Shown here: piece after piece, positions 37,687-47,799 of the stretch | How positions within the stretch are numbered: position 1 is the first letter of the stretch | Layout of the letters: every line of letters begins with the position of its first letter | DNA from: Anabaena subtropica FACHB-260 | Lineage (GTDB): Bacteria > Cyanobacteriota > Cyanobacteriia > Cyanobacteriales > Nostocaceae | Assembly: GCF_014697105.1 (NCBI RefSeq) | Contig: NZ_JACJRF010000029.1 | Coordinates: forward strand, 1-64,000 | Direction of reading: 5' to 3' | DNA: 64,000 nt | Program-made: the position numbers and the translations under genes | The notes under the pieces: model-generated | The model's database searches: none | Seen by the model: only the letters and a program-made list of their open reading frames with translations | Told to the model about the DNA's origin: nothing

Positions 37687-38586
37687 ATGAATACCACAAC
37701 CCTAAACACCCGTTCTTTGTGGGCATATCTGCAATTATTGCGACCTGCCAATATTATCACCGCCTGGGCAGACATCATGGCTGGCTTTGCAGCTTCGGGA
37801 TATTTTATACAAGTTGATATAGTACCATTACTATGGTTGCTACTAGCTACCACAGGCTTGTATGGCGGCGGCATTGTATTTAACGATGTATTTGATGCTG
37901 AACTAGATGCCCAAGAACGTCCAGAAAGACCGATTCCTAGTGGTAGGGCATCTCAGACTGGGGCAAGTTTATTGGGAAGTTCGCTGTTGATTGTGGGTGT
38001 GGTGGCGGCGGCGCAAGTTTCGTGGGTAAGCGCGGTATTAGGTTTGGCGATCGCTACATCCGCATTACTGTATGATGCTTTTGGGAAACACCACCCAATT
38101 TTCGGCCCCATCAATATGGGATTTTGTCGGGGTGGTAACTTATTGTTGGGCGTGAGTGTCGTCCCTAGTGTAATAGGTGATTATTGGTTTTTAGCTTTGA
38201 TTCCCATAGTTTACATTGCTGCAATCACAGCTTTGAGTCGTGGTGAAGTGCATGGCGGAAAACTGAGTACAGGTATAACAGCCTTATTGTTGGTTGTGGC
38301 AGTGATTGTTGGGCTTTTAGGTTTAGGATTACTCACAAATTATCAAGTTCTCACAGCGTTACCATTCCTCATATTGTTGGCTATCCGAGTATTAATCCCG
38401 TTTATCAAAGCTGCGCGCCAACCCACTCCAGAACAAATCAAGATTGCAGTTAAAGCAGGTGTCTTATCTCTGATTATTTTAGATACTACTTTAGCTGCTG
38501 GTTTTGCTGGTTTCCCCTACGGTTTATTAGTTTTAAGTCTTCTACCAATTTCTATGATATTGTCCCAAATTTTTGCTGTGACTTAA
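37687..38586 (+). CDS. eboC: EboC, UbiA-family membrane prenyltransferase
   Basis: A polytopic membrane protein of 299 residues (about 8-9 hydrophobic segments). The aspartate-rich prenyl diphosphate site is ND-x-x-D-x-x-x-D at N66, D67, D70, D74 (FNDVFDAELDAQERPERPIPSGR), and the second conserved Asp region is LLYDAFGK. UbiA enzymes transfer prenyl groups to aromatic or lipid acceptors; here the product is unknown but is thought to serve precursor export. A longer open frame from TTG 37630 adds a nonsense-like, S/C-rich N terminus; ATG 37687 is preferred. The next gene, tyrA, follows after 45 bp. Confidence 0.92.
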   Translation: MNTTTLNTRSLWAYLQLLRPANIITAWADIMAGFAASGYFIQVDIVPLLWLLLATTGLYGGGIVFNDVFDAELDAQERPERPIPSGRASQTGASLLGSSLLIVGVVAAAQVSWVSAVLGLAIATSALLYDAFGKHHPIFGPINMGFCRGGNLLLGVSVVPSVIGDYWFLALIPIVYIAAITALSRGEVHGGKLSTGITALLLVVAVIVGLLGLGLLTNYQVLTALPFLILLAIRVLIPFIKAARQPTPEQIKIAVKAGVLSLIILDTTLAAGFAGFPYGLLVLSLLPISMILSQIFAVT

Positions 38587-38631
38587 ACCTAGCTTATGCA
38601 CATTTAATATATAAAATTGGAGGCTAGGCAA

Positions 38632-39459
38632 ATGTCTTTACAATCCTCTCTTAACCGGGAGTTTATATCAGTAAATAATATCAAATCTCGACAAATCACC
38701 ATCATCGGTGGACGTGGGAGAATGGGGAGATTATTCGCTGAACAACTTTTGGCTATAGGTCATCAAGTTAATGCTTTAGGACAACAAGATTGGGACTATG
38801 CAGAGGAACTGTTGAATCAGGCAGATTTAGTGATAGTTTCTGTCCCTATTGAACATACTGTTGATGTCATCAAACGTGCGGCAAAATATCTGGCTCCAAC
38901 CACAGCTTTGTGTGATATTACAAGTATTAAAACTCAGCCAAATCAAGCGATGTTGACACATCATAATGGGGCTGTTATGGGATTACATCCTATGTTTGGG
39001 CCAAGTGTCACATCGTTCTCTGGACAAAAAGTAGTAGTGTGTCCTGGTCGGAATGATGACGCGTTTCATTGGTTATTAGATTTTCTGAAAAATCAAGGTG
39101 CTGATTTAATTACTTGCACGCCGGAAGAACATGACGAGATGATGGTATTTATTCAAGCAACGCAACATTTTTGTAGATTTAGCCTTGGGGTTTTCTTTGC
39201 TCAAGCAAATCTTGATATAGAGGGCAGTTTATTAATGTCATCTCCGAGTTACCGCCAAGAAATTGAAATTCTTCAACGCTTGTTTCGCCAAAATCCTAGT
39301 TTGTGTGTTGACATCATGTTAGCTACTGAAGAAAGATGTCAGGCAATTAATTCTTTAGCTGATACTTACAATCGTTTGGCTAAGTTGGTAGTGAATAAAG
39401 ATAGGGAAGCATTAATTAGGGAATTTGCAGAAAATAAGCAGTTTTTTTCAAGAGGATAA
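38632..39459 (+). CDS. tyrA: Prephenate dehydrogenase (TyrA)
   Basis: Converts prephenate to p-hydroxyphenylpyruvate with NAD(P), thereby directly providing one of the two ScyA substrates. The 275 residues contain the nucleotide fold IIGGRGRMGRLFAEQLL, like the E. coli TyrA GGxGxMG type, then DLVIVSVPIEHT, DITSIKT, and GLHPMFGPS with the catalytic His. A frame from TTG 38617 is open, but that TTGGAGG (38617-38623) is the ribosome-binding site of ATG 38632, 8 bases downstream. No chorismate mutase or ACT domain is attached, so tyrosine feedback may be weak. It is placed between eboC and the DsbA-like gene. Confidence 0.9.
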   Translation: MSLQSSLNREFISVNNIKSRQITIIGGRGRMGRLFAEQLLAIGHQVNALGQQDWDYAEELLNQADLVIVSVPIEHTVDVIKRAAKYLAPTTALCDITSIKTQPNQAMLTHHNGAVMGLHPMFGPSVTSFSGQKVVVCPGRNDDAFHWLLDFLKNQGADLITCTPEEHDEMMVFIQATQHFCRFSLGVFFAQANLDIEGSLLMSSPSYRQEIEILQRLFRQNPSLCVDIMLATEERCQAINSLADTYNRLAKLVVNKDREALIREFAENKQFFSRG

Positions 39460-39549
39460 TAGTTATCTTTTATCTAATTCTTATTAAATTTCAGAAGCTA
39501 AAAATATTGAGTTTAAGAGGCCATTTTTTAACGTAAAAGGGCGCCGAGT

Positions 39550-40191
39550 ATGTTAATTGATATTTTCCACGATACAGTTTGCCCTTGGTGCCGCATTGGA
39601 AAGAAACATCTTTTTGATGCTTTAGCACAATGGCAAAAGGAAACAGTAAAAATTTGTTGGCATCCATTCTTACTTGATGATACTATCCCTACTGCTGGTT
39701 ACGAATTTCTTAGTTTTATGCAGGAAAGAAAAGGTATAGAAGCCGCAACACTCCAGAATTTATTTAATGAAACACGACGAATAGGTCAAGCATCTGGAGT
39801 TACGCTAGACTTTGATAAAATTAGTTTAGCTGTTAATACCAAGCTTTCTCATCAACTGATTACAATTGCACCAGATGATAGTAGAAATCAGGTTGTAGAA
39901 GCAATTTATCAAGCTTATTTTGAAGATGGTTTAAATATCGGTGATGTTGGTGTTCTTGTGAAAATAGGTAAAACCTATCAAATAGATGCTAGTAAATTAA
40001 GCAACGAATTAAGTGATAATTCTTTACTAGATGGCATTATGGCTGAGTCAACATCTGCTCGCTTGTATGGAATTACCAGTGTACCTTTTTTTATCATTAA
40101 TAATAAAGTTCAAGTAAAAAATTCTGGCTCAGTAGAGTTATTCCTTGAGGCTTTAAATCGTGCTGCAATTATGGAAGCGACAACAATATGA
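39550..40191 (+). CDS. dsbA: DsbA/FrnE family thiol-disulfide oxidoreductase
   Basis: A thioredoxin-fold oxidoreductase of the FrnE subgroup, 213 residues. The dithiol CPWC is at C11/C14 (HDTVCPWCRIGKKHL) and the cis-proline motif near residue 177 (GITSVPFFIINN). There is no signal peptide, so the protein is cytosolic, unlike classical periplasmic DsbA. The gene's stop overlaps the ATG of eboD by 4 bp (ATGA), indicating translational coupling. A dsbA-like gene is part of several scytonemin clusters. The target may be an Ebo or Scy protein or a redox intermediate; not shown by sequence. Confidence 0.88.
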   Translation: MLIDIFHDTVCPWCRIGKKHLFDALAQWQKETVKICWHPFLLDDTIPTAGYEFLSFMQERKGIEAATLQNLFNETRRIGQASGVTLDFDKISLAVNTKLSHQLITIAPDDSRNQVVEAIYQAYFEDGLNIGDVGVLVKIGKTYQIDASKLSNELSDNSLLDGIMAESTSARLYGITSVPFFIINNKVQVKNSGSVELFLEALNRAAIMEATTI

Positions 40192-41363
40192 TACTTGACA
40201 CCAGACAAAAAACTAAATTTAATTTACGACCTATTAAACAAAGTTTTGCCGTTAGTTATAACTACGAAATTCATTTTACCCAAAATCTGTTTAGTGTAAA
40301 AAATCCTACTTTAGCACAGACTATTGCCGCCGATGGGGAAAAGAAACCAAAGAAAATCGTAGCGGTGGTAGATGGAGGATTGTTAGAGTTTTGTCCAGAT
40401 TTACTCCAGCAAATTACAAACTATGCAAACTTTTACGCTGAGGTATTAACTTTAGCTGTTGAACCAATGCTTGTCCCTGGTGGAGAAGCGGCTAAGAATG
40501 ACCCCATGTTGTTGGAACAAATTCACCAACTGGTGGAAGCGGCGGGAATTTGCCGTCACTCTTACCTGTTGGGAATTGGTGGTGGTGCTGTGTTGGACTT
40601 GATAGGATATGCAGCCGCTACAGCGCACCGGGGAGTCAGACTGATTCGGATTCCTACAACGGTTTTAGCGCAGAATGATTCCGGTATCGGTGTGAAAAAT
40701 GGTATTAACGCCTTTGGGAAAAAGAACTTTTTGGGTACATTTGCCCCACCTTATGCCGTAATTAATGACTCTGCATTCTTGAGTACATTATGCGATCGCG
40801 ATTGGCGTTCTGGAATTGCCGAAGCCATAAAAGTTGCATTAATTAAAGATGCTAGCTTCTTTGATTTTATCCATGAACACACCACAGTCCTCACCCGGCG
40901 GGACATGCACACCATGCAGCAGCTAATCTATCGGTGCGCCCAGCTACACCTAGAACACATCGCCGGTGGCGACCCCTTTGAAAAAGGTTCATCCCGTCCC
41001 TTAGATTTCGGACATTGGGCAGCTCATAAACTAGAACAACTGACAAACTATAATCTACGACATGGTGAAGCCGTAGCTATTGGTATCGCTTTAGACAGCA
41101 CCTATTCTTACCTCCTGGGATGGCTAACTCATGCAGAGTTGCAACAAATATTACATACATTAGCAGCCCTGGGTTTTCAACTATACGTACCAGAACTAGC
41201 CGAGACATCATCTCTATTCCGGGGTTTGACTGAATTTCGTGAACACTTAGGTGGTGAATTAACTCTAACGCTGCTGCAACATATTGGAAAAGGAATCGAA
41301 GTTCACGAAGTAAATTTGTCCTTGTACAAACAAGCAATTTCCCTCCTACATGACTTTCGGTAA
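40188..41363 (+). CDS. eboD: EboD, 3-dehydroquinate synthase-like sugar phosphate cyclase
   Basis: A 391-residue member of the dehydroquinate synthase superfamily. Cofactor-binding and zinc motifs are seen: LVPGGEAAKND, GIGGGAVLDLIGYAAATAHRGVRLIRIPTTVLAQNDSGIGVKNGINAF, then FGHWAAHKLE (zinc His) and HGEAVAIGIALD. The N-terminal 30 residues are not conserved. The ebo member is separate from the primary-metabolism aroB and its substrate is unproven; aroB-like chemistry from DAHP is possible since DAHP synthase is encoded in the same array. It is translationally coupled to the dsbA gene. Confidence 0.9.
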   Translation: MILDTRQKTKFNLRPIKQSFAVSYNYEIHFTQNLFSVKNPTLAQTIAADGEKKPKKIVAVVDGGLLEFCPDLLQQITNYANFYAEVLTLAVEPMLVPGGEAAKNDPMLLEQIHQLVEAAGICRHSYLLGIGGGAVLDLIGYAAATAHRGVRLIRIPTTVLAQNDSGIGVKNGINAFGKKNFLGTFAPPYAVINDSAFLSTLCDRDWRSGIAEAIKVALIKDASFFDFIHEHTTVLTRRDMHTMQQLIYRCAQLHLEHIAGGDPFEKGSSRPLDFGHWAAHKLEQLTNYNLRHGEAVAIGIALDSTYSYLLGWLTHAELQQILHTLAALGFQLYVPELAETSSLFRGLTEFREHLGGELTLTLLQHIGKGIEVHEVNLSLYKQAISLLHDFR

Positions 41364-41404
41364 CCGAAGGAGGAAAGGATACAATCCCCATAAATAAATT
41401 TAGC

Positions 41405-41482
41405 GAAAAGTTTGCGCGTCCGGGTTTCCCGGCGCAAAACTTTTCAAGACAGGGGCTTGTAATTTTGAATTTTGAATTCCCC
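41405..41482. repeat. Hairpin repeat plus 20-bp dispersed repeat (copy 2) in the eboD-eboE gap
   Basis: GAAAAGTTTGCGC (41405-41417) pairs with GCGCAAAACTTTTC (41432-41445) with a one-base bulge, and CGGG/CCCG inside the loop adds a second stem. The 20-mer described at 651-670 recurs at 41463-41482. No T-run, so it is a repeat element or mRNA-stabilising structure rather than a terminator. Confidence 0.7.
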
Positions 41483-41511
41483 GAAGGGGTAGACTCTGTG
41501 ATTGAAAAAAG

Positions 41512-42756
41512 ATGAAAACAGGAACCGACAACAACCTTCATTTAACTTACTGTACTAATATTCACCCTGGCGAAGAGTGGGAAAAAGTTTTTGCGAACCT
41601 CAAGCAATATCTTCCACCCTTAAAAGCACGAGTAGCGCCAGAAAAACAATTTGGTATCGGCTTACGTTTAGCAGAGGTAGCAGCTAGGGAATTACTCCAA
41701 GGGCATACCTTGACAGAGTTGAAATCATGGTTGACCGAACAAGACTTATATGTGTTTACCTTAAATGGCTTTCCTTATGGACAATTCCATTGGCAAGTAG
41801 TCAAAGACCTAGTTTATGCACCAGATTGGGCGAAACAGCAACGGTTAAACTATACATTGCAACTAACGCAGATTTTATCAGAATTGCTACCACCTGGGAT
41901 GGAAGGTAGTATTTCCACACTACCGTTATCTTACAAACCTTGGTTTGAGGGAAATCAACTGACTCAAGCGTCCGTCATGCTAAATGCGAGTCAGCAAATA
42001 GCGCAAGTAGTAGAACAGATGGTACGCATCCGAGTTGAACAGGGAAAAATCTTACACCTGGATTTAGAACCGGAACCAGATGGATTACTGGAAAATGCAG
42101 CAGAAGTTGTTGATTACTTCCAAATGTATTTACTACCGATTGCTGGAGCTTATTTAATCAAGCAATTGGGAATCACGCAAGAACTGGCTGAGAATTATAT
42201 ATTAGATCATGTGCGTGTTTGTTACGACACCTGCCATTTTGCTGTGGAGTATGAAGACCCCCTTTCTGTGCTGCTGCAATTTAAAGCTGCGGGAATTAAA
42301 ATTGGTAAGATTCAAATTAGTGCAGCATTGCAGGTAAACATACCCACGGAAACAGAAAAGCGTGGTCTAATCATACAAAGATTAAAGCCTTTTGCTGAGT
42401 CTACATATCTACACCAAGTCATCGCACGCACAAGCAACAGCAGACTAATTCATTATCAAGACTTAGAAACCGCCTTACCAAACCTAGAAAACACCACAGA
42501 TAAAGAGTGGCGGATACACTTTCACGTGCCAATTTTCATCAGTGACTATCAACTGTTACAGTCCACTCAACATGACATTGTGAATGTACTAGATTTACTG
42601 CAACAACACCACTTCTGCAACCATCTAGAAATTGAAACCTACACCTGGGAAATCCTACCAGACCAGATGAAGCTAGACCTACCCGACTCAATCCAGCGTG
42701 AATATGAGTGGGTGATAAACAAACTATTACTCAAACAATTAGTTACTTTCCCTTAG
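41512..42756 (+). CDS. eboE: EboE, xylose-isomerase-like TIM barrel protein
   Basis: A 414-residue protein of the sugar phosphate isomerase/epimerase (AP endonuclease 2) family: barrel strands carry conserved acidic/His residues, including YCTNIHPGEEWEKV at the N terminus, LHLDLEPEPDG in the middle, CYDTCHFAVEYEDP, and HFHVPIF. Ligand residues H and D/E in these strands suggest divalent metal. It is named from the ebo context (metabolite traffic protein EboE); substrate not known. ATG 41512 is accepted. A repeat element separates it from eboD. Confidence 0.9.
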   Translation: MKTGTDNNLHLTYCTNIHPGEEWEKVFANLKQYLPPLKARVAPEKQFGIGLRLAEVAARELLQGHTLTELKSWLTEQDLYVFTLNGFPYGQFHWQVVKDLVYAPDWAKQQRLNYTLQLTQILSELLPPGMEGSISTLPLSYKPWFEGNQLTQASVMLNASQQIAQVVEQMVRIRVEQGKILHLDLEPEPDGLLENAAEVVDYFQMYLLPIAGAYLIKQLGITQELAENYILDHVRVCYDTCHFAVEYEDPLSVLLQFKAAGIKIGKIQISAALQVNIPTETEKRGLIIQRLKPFAESTYLHQVIARTSNSRLIHYQDLETALPNLENTTDKEWRIHFHVPIFISDYQLLQSTQHDIVNVLDLLQQHHFCNHLEIETYTWEILPDQMKLDLPDSIQREYEWVINKLLLKQLVTFP

Positions 42757-42837
42757 CGCTACTCTGCGCTTTCCAGCCTGCGGCAAGCCGCAAAAGCTTC
42801 TACAGCGTCACTTTGCGTTTAAAAATACCCTCCTTTC
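42757..42837. repeat. G/C-rich dispersed element in the eboE-eboF gap
   Basis: The 11-mer CCAGCCTGCGG at 42773-42783 is identical to one at 49657-49667 in the trpA-trpB gap. The rest of the gap (GGCAAGCCGCAAAAGC) is self-complementary in part. Neither looks like a terminator. Confidence 0.5.
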
Positions 42838-44235
42838 ATGCAAAAAACCGTCATTCTTAACGTCGTAGGATTAACACCAGACCTCATAGGTGAACATACA
42901 CCCTTCCTTTCACGCTGGTCATCTACAGGAAAAACTGCCACAATCACACCCGTATTACCTGCTGTTACCTGTACAGCCCAAGCTACATATCTTACAGGTA
43001 AATCACCTGATGAACACGGAATCGTTGCTAACGGTTGGTATTTTCGTGATGAGTGTGAAGTTAAATTTTGGCGACAGTCTAACAAACTAATTCAAGCACC
43101 GAAAGTATGGGAAATTGCTAAAGAAATAGATCCTGACTTTACCTGTGCCAACTTATTTTGGTGGTATAATATGTACTCCTCTGTGGATTATTCGGTAACT
43201 CCTCGACCGATGTATCCTGCTGATGGCAGAAAATTACCTGATATTTATACTCAACCAGAAAACTTGCGATCGCGTCTACAAATTGATCTAGGTCAGTTTC
43301 CTCTATTCAACTTTTGGGGGCCTAACACATCAATTCGTTCCACACAATGGATTGCAGACTCGGCAAAATTCCTCGATGGACGTTGTGACCCCACATTAAC
43401 ACTAGTTTATCTACCCCATCTGGACTACTGTCTACAAAAGTATGGGACTGATATCACCAAAATAGCCAAGGATTTACAGGAAATTGACGCTATTTGTGGC
43501 GATTTACTCCAATTCTATGAAGGTCGCGGCGCTCAAGTCATTGTTTTGTCTGAATACGGGATTACCTCAGTCTCCCGACCCATCCATATCAACCGCGTCT
43601 TGCGAAAACATGGTTTATTAACAATTAGGGAAGAACTGGGACGAGAACTACTAGATGCTGGCGCTAGTAAAGCCTTCGCTGTAGCCGACCATCAACTGGC
43701 TCATGTTTACGTCAATGATCCATATTATATTCCCCAGGTGCGATCGCTCCTCGAAAACACAGATGGGATTGCTTATGTTTTAGATGAGACGGAAAAGCCT
43801 AGCTATCATCTCAACCACTCTCGTTCAGGTGAGTTAGTCGCCGTATCTCAACCAGATGCTTGGTTTACTTATTATTACTGGCTTGATGACCGTCGCGCTC
43901 CTGATTTTGCCAGAACTGTAGATATTCACCGCAAACCGGGTTACGACCCTGTAGAATTATTCCTCGACCCCGAAATCAAACTACCTCAAGTTAAAATCGC
44001 TACTAAGCTTTTGCAGAAAAAACTCGGTTTTCGTTACTTAATGGATGTCATTCCTGTAGATGCTTCCCTGGTAAAGGGTTCTCACGGTTGTCTTCCCCCT
44101 TCTCCATCTCAAGGGCCATTATTAATTACCCAACAATCTCACTTGCTCAATTGTAAAGCGATCGCTGCTACTGATGTTTACCAATTAATCCTCAAACATT
44201 TAATGGTAAATAGTAATGTAGCGATTCCCATGTGA
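42838..44235 (+). CDS. eboF: EboF, alkaline phosphatase superfamily / nucleotide pyrophosphatase-type phosphodiesterase
   Basis: A 465-residue member of the type I phosphodiesterase/NPP family. The nucleophile region is PAVTCTAQATYLTGKSPDEHGIVANGW (the Thr is the expected nucleophile), metal ligands include the D/H pairs in YLPHLDYCLQKYG, VLSEYGI and DHQLAHVY, and a GSHGCLPPS loop near the C terminus. Acts on phosphodiester or phosphate monoester substrates; in the ebo context it is called EboF and its substrate is unknown. No signal peptide is obvious, although export is conceivable. It ends the ebo block. Confidence 0.9.
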   Translation: MQKTVILNVVGLTPDLIGEHTPFLSRWSSTGKTATITPVLPAVTCTAQATYLTGKSPDEHGIVANGWYFRDECEVKFWRQSNKLIQAPKVWEIAKEIDPDFTCANLFWWYNMYSSVDYSVTPRPMYPADGRKLPDIYTQPENLRSRLQIDLGQFPLFNFWGPNTSIRSTQWIADSAKFLDGRCDPTLTLVYLPHLDYCLQKYGTDITKIAKDLQEIDAICGDLLQFYEGRGAQVIVLSEYGITSVSRPIHINRVLRKHGLLTIREELGRELLDAGASKAFAVADHQLAHVYVNDPYYIPQVRSLLENTDGIAYVLDETEKPSYHLNHSRSGELVAVSQPDAWFTYYYWLDDRRAPDFARTVDIHRKPGYDPVELFLDPEIKLPQVKIATKLLQKKLGFRYLMDVIPVDASLVKGSHGCLPPSPSQGPLLITQQSHLLNCKAIAATDVYQLILKHLMVNSNVAIPM

Positions 44236-44553
44236 GTGAAGTACAGCAATCAATATCTCTTACTTTAGCTAGATGCAGAAAAATATAAAAAAATTTCAGT
44301 AATTATGCTAATTAAGTTGTATAAATGCTAATAAATTGCCACTCACATCTAAAAATACTTCATTTCAAGAATGATTAAAATTGCGTAGGCTAGATGAAGA
44401 GTTTACAAAAACATTTCTATTCCTACAAACTTTGGCAGTAATACTAGCTTGATCTAAGTTTCACAGCATCGAATTGTGGAAACTTCTCTATTGCCTAAAG
44501 TTAGTTTTATGAGTGACAAGTTTTTGATTAATTAAATAGTTAGAGAGATTGTT
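44236..44553. other. eboF-trpE gap, no gene
   Basis: 318 bp, A/T-rich. A weak inverted repeat AAGTTTCACA / TGTGGAAACTT lies around 44456-44484. No leader peptide rich in Trp codons is visible, so attenuation of the E. coli type is not supported. An internal promoter for the trp block could be here. Confidence 0.5.
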
Positions 44554-46782
44554 ATGATTACCGATTCTCACAGCTACACAACCTTTGGTGGTGTGCGTGT
44601 CTCTCGCTCCATTACACCAATTAAAATGGAGACAGCCTTAGAAGAGATTCTTTTCTACTTAAACTCTCAGCGTGGCGGCTTGCTGACTAGCAGCTATGAA
44701 TATCCAGGGAGATATAAGAGATGGGCAATTGGTTTTGTTAATCCACCTGTGGAATTATCCACAAGAGGAAATACTTTCACTTTGACAGCATTAAATGAGC
44801 GCGGTTATATAATTTTACCAGTAATATTTGAGCGCCTTTTACAATCAGAACAACTTCAGGCAGTAACTCAAAATAATCATAAAATCACTGGATTAGTTAA
44901 ATCAACACCAGAATTTTTTGCTGAAGAAGAACGCAGTAAACAACCTTCAACATTTACTGTCATTCGAGAAATTCTTCATATCTTCTCTAGTCAAGAAGAC
45001 GAACATTTAGGATTATATGGTGCGTTTGGTTATGACTTAGTATTTCAATTTGAGCAAATAACCCAACGCTTAGAACGTCCGCAAGACCAACGAGATTTAG
45101 TTTTATATTTACCTGACGAACTGATAGTTGTAGACTACTATCAACAAGAAGCATTTCGGTTAGAGTATGAGTTGATCACAGCGCATGGTAGCACTTATGA
45201 CCTGCCTCGCACGGGAGAGTCTGTTGATTATCGAGGTCAGCGCCTCATCCCAACTGAAAATGCTGACCATAAAATAGGTGAGTATTCCAAACTAGTAGAA
45301 TTTGCCCTCGATTATTTCCGTCGCGGTGATTTATTTGAAGTAGTTCCCAGCCAAAACTTTTTCACAGCTTGCGAAGCACCACCAAGCAAACTATTTGAAA
45401 CTTTAAAACAAATAAATCCCAGTCCTTACGGATTTATTTTTAATCTTGGTGGCGAATACATCATTGGTGCATCACCAGAAATGTTTGTGCGGGTGGAAGG
45501 TAGACGTATCGAAACCTGTCCCATTAGTGGCACTATTAGCCGAGGGCATGATGCTATAGATGACGCTGTGCAGATTCGTCATTTACTCAACTCCCACAAA
45601 GACGAGGCGGAGTTGACTATGTGTACTGACGTAGACCGCAATGACAAATCTCGCATCTGCGAACCCGGTTCAGTCAAGGTGATTGGTCGCCGGCAAATTG
45701 AACTATATAGCCACTTAATCCATACAGTAGACCATGTAGAAGGCATTCTAAGACCAGAGTTTGATGCCTTAGATGCCTTTCTCAGTCATACTTGGGCTGT
45801 AACAGTTACAGGCGCACCTAAAAAGGCAGCAATTCAGTTTATTGAACAGAACGAACGCAGCGTCAGACGTTGGTATGGTGGCGCGGTTGGGTATTTGAAT
45901 TTCAACGGGAATTTAAATACCGGGTTAATTCTGCGAACAATCAGATTGCAAGACTCAATTGCTGAAGTGCGAGTTGGTGCAACCTTGTTATATGACTCCA
46001 TACCCCAAGCAGAAGAACAAGAAACCATCACTAAAGCGGCGGCTGCGTTTGAAACCATTCGGCGCGCCAAACAAACAGACCCCAAAATTGAAGAATCTAG
46101 TACTAGAAAGTTGAGCAAATATCTTCCCGATGCTCAATCAGGGAAACACATCTTACTAATCGACCATGAAGACTCATTTGTTCATACCCTAGCTAACTAC
46201 ATCCGTTCCACAGGTGCAACTGTCACCACACTGCGTCACGGCTTCTCAGAATCCCTATTCGACACAGAACGCCCAGACTTAGTAGTATTATCTCCTGGCC
46301 CTGGTAGACCGAGTGAGTTCAAAGTGCCGGAAACCGTCGCCGCTTGTGTCCGTCGCCAAATACCTTTGTTTGGTGTTTGTTTGGGACTGCAAGGTATTGT
46401 GGAAGCTTTCGGCGGAGAATTGGGAGTACTCAACTATCCCCAGCATGGTAAATCCTCACGAATTTTTGTCACAGCACCCGATTCTGTGATGTTCCAAGGC
46501 TTACCCGAATCTTTTACAGTCGGTAGATACCATTCATTATTTGCATTACCGCAACACTTACCAAAAGAACTGAAGGTGACAGCGATTTCTGACGATGAGG
46601 TGATTATGGCGATTGAACATCAGACACTCCCCATCGCCGCCGTCCAGTTTCATCCAGAATCCATCATGACTCTAGCTGGAGAAGTTGGTTTAACAATTAT
46701 CAAGAACGTGGTACGTGCTTATACACAGAATAAAGAGTCAATAGTTAACACTCAACAGTCAACCGTTCCCATCTATGACTAA
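44554..46782 (+). CDS. trpE: Fused anthranilate synthase TrpE-TrpG
   Basis: Bifunctional enzyme converting chorismate and glutamine to anthranilate. Residues about 1-515 are the TrpE (chorismate-binding) part with [28 protein letters not shown] and [17 protein letters not shown]; residues about 530-725 are the TrpG glutamine amidotransferase with C609 in GVCLGLQG and HPESI near 706. The N-terminal [12 protein letters not shown] is the type of inhibitory tryptophan site found in fused enzymes. The C-terminal tail ([16 protein letters not shown]) is encoded by GTCAACA-like repeats. It overlaps trpC by 8 bp. Tryptophan feeds ScyB. Confidence 0.95.
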   Translation: MITDSHSYTTFGGVRVSRSITPIKMETALEEILFYLNSQRGGLLTSSYEYPGRYKRWAIGFVNPPVELSTRGNTFTLTALNERGYIILPVIFERLLQSEQLQAVTQNNHKITGLVKSTPEFFAEEERSKQPSTFTVIREILHIFSSQEDEHLGLYGAFGYDLVFQFEQITQRLERPQDQRDLVLYLPDELIVVDYYQQEAFRLEYELITAHGSTYDLPRTGESVDYRGQRLIPTENADHKIGEYSKLVEFALDYFRRGDLFEVVPSQNFFTACEAPPSKLFETLKQINPSPYGFIFNLGGEYIIGASPEMFVRVEGRRIETCPISGTISRGHDAIDDAVQIRHLLNSHKDEAELTMCTDVDRNDKSRICEPGSVKVIGRRQIELYSHLIHTVDHVEGILRPEFDALDAFLSHTWAVTVTGAPKKAAIQFIEQNERSVRRWYGGAVGYLNFNGNLNTGLILRTIRLQDSIAEVRVGATLLYDSIPQAEEQETITKAAAAFETIRRAKQTDPKIEESSTRKLSKYLPDAQSGKHILLIDHEDSFVHTLANYIRSTGATVTTLRHGFSESLFDTERPDLVVLSPGPGRPSEFKVPETVAACVRRQIPLFGVCLGLQGIVEAFGGELGVLNYPQHGKSSRIFVTAPDSVMFQGLPESFTVGRYHSLFALPQHLPKELKVTAISDDEVIMAIEHQTLPIAAVQFHPESIMTLAGEVGLTIIKNVVRAYTQNKESIVNTQQSTVPIYD

Positions 46783-47599
46783 CCAAATTGCCCCTACGCG
46801 CCAGATTTTGGAAGAGATTGTGTTGTATAAACAGCAAGAAGTTACGCAATTACAACAGGAATTACCCTTAATTGCTTTGCAACAGCAGTTAACTACTGCG
46901 CCGCCTGTGCGAGATTTCTTGAAAGCTTTGCAAGATAATTCTCACAAGCCTAGCTTAATTGCCGAAGTAAAAAAAGCGTCACCGAGTCGCGGGATTATTC
47001 GGTTAGATTTTGATCCAGTGGCGATCGCTCAATCTTACCAAAAAGGTGGTGCAGCTTGTCTATCTGTCCTCACTGACGAAAAGTTCTTTCAAGGTGGTTT
47101 TAATAATCTGCGTTTGGTGCGTCAACAAGTCTCGTTACCCCTATTATGTAAAGAGTTTATCATTGACCCTTACCAAATCTATCTAGCACGGACTGCGGGT
47201 GCAGATGCGGTATTATTGATTGCAGCTATCCTCTCAGATGAAGAACTCCAACAGTTTTTACAAGTGATTCATGAGTTGGGAATGACTGCACTAGTAGAAG
47301 TCCATACCTTAACTGAACTAGATAGAGTGTTAAAACTGAAAGACCTACATTTGTTGGGAATTAATAACCGCAATCTGGAAGATTTTACAGTTGATTTAAA
47401 AGTAACGCAGCAACTTTTAACCCAGCGACAGCAAGAAATAGAAAACCTGAATCTCACCGTTGTCAGCGAGTCGGGAATTTATAACCCTGCTGATTTATCC
47501 TTTGTTGCTGGAGTTGGGGCGCGTGCTGTATTAGTCGGAGAGTCTTTAGTTAAACAAAGTGATGTTGAACAAGCAACACGTAGTTTGTTAGTAGCTTAG
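46775..47599 (+). CDS. trpC: Indole-3-glycerol phosphate synthase
   Basis: Converts carboxyphenylamino-deoxyribulose phosphate to indole-3-glycerol phosphate. A TIM barrel of 274 residues with the catalytic motif [34 protein letters not shown] and VSESGI, all of the TrpC pattern. No phosphoribosylanthranilate isomerase domain is fused. ATG 46775 overlaps the trpE stop by 8 bp, so the two are translationally coupled. The next gene begins 200 bp on and is not a trp gene. Confidence 0.96.
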   Translation: MTNQIAPTRQILEEIVLYKQQEVTQLQQELPLIALQQQLTTAPPVRDFLKALQDNSHKPSLIAEVKKASPSRGIIRLDFDPVAIAQSYQKGGAACLSVLTDEKFFQGGFNNLRLVRQQVSLPLLCKEFIIDPYQIYLARTAGADAVLLIAAILSDEELQQFLQVIHELGMTALVEVHTLTELDRVLKLKDLHLLGINNRNLEDFTVDLKVTQQLLTQRQQEIENLNLTVVSESGIYNPADLSFVAGVGARAVLVGESLVKQSDVEQATRSLLVA

Positions 47600-47799
47600 A
47601 ATACTGTGTGCATCTTCTTTACCACAGAAACACAGAGAGGACTTCTTGCAGAAGTTAGGTCAAGGGGAAATATAGAATAAATCATTGATACTTTCTCCCT
47701 TCACCTTTTTCTGACACAAGTATAAAGCAGTCTTTAGCAGGAGACATTAGCGAACAAGAGATGAGAATAATGATGTTTTAGTTGCTTTGAGGTAATTAT

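Noticed and set aside
44236-44553. Trp attenuator leader peptide before trpE
   Set aside because: No short frame with tandem Trp codons followed by competing hairpins was found.
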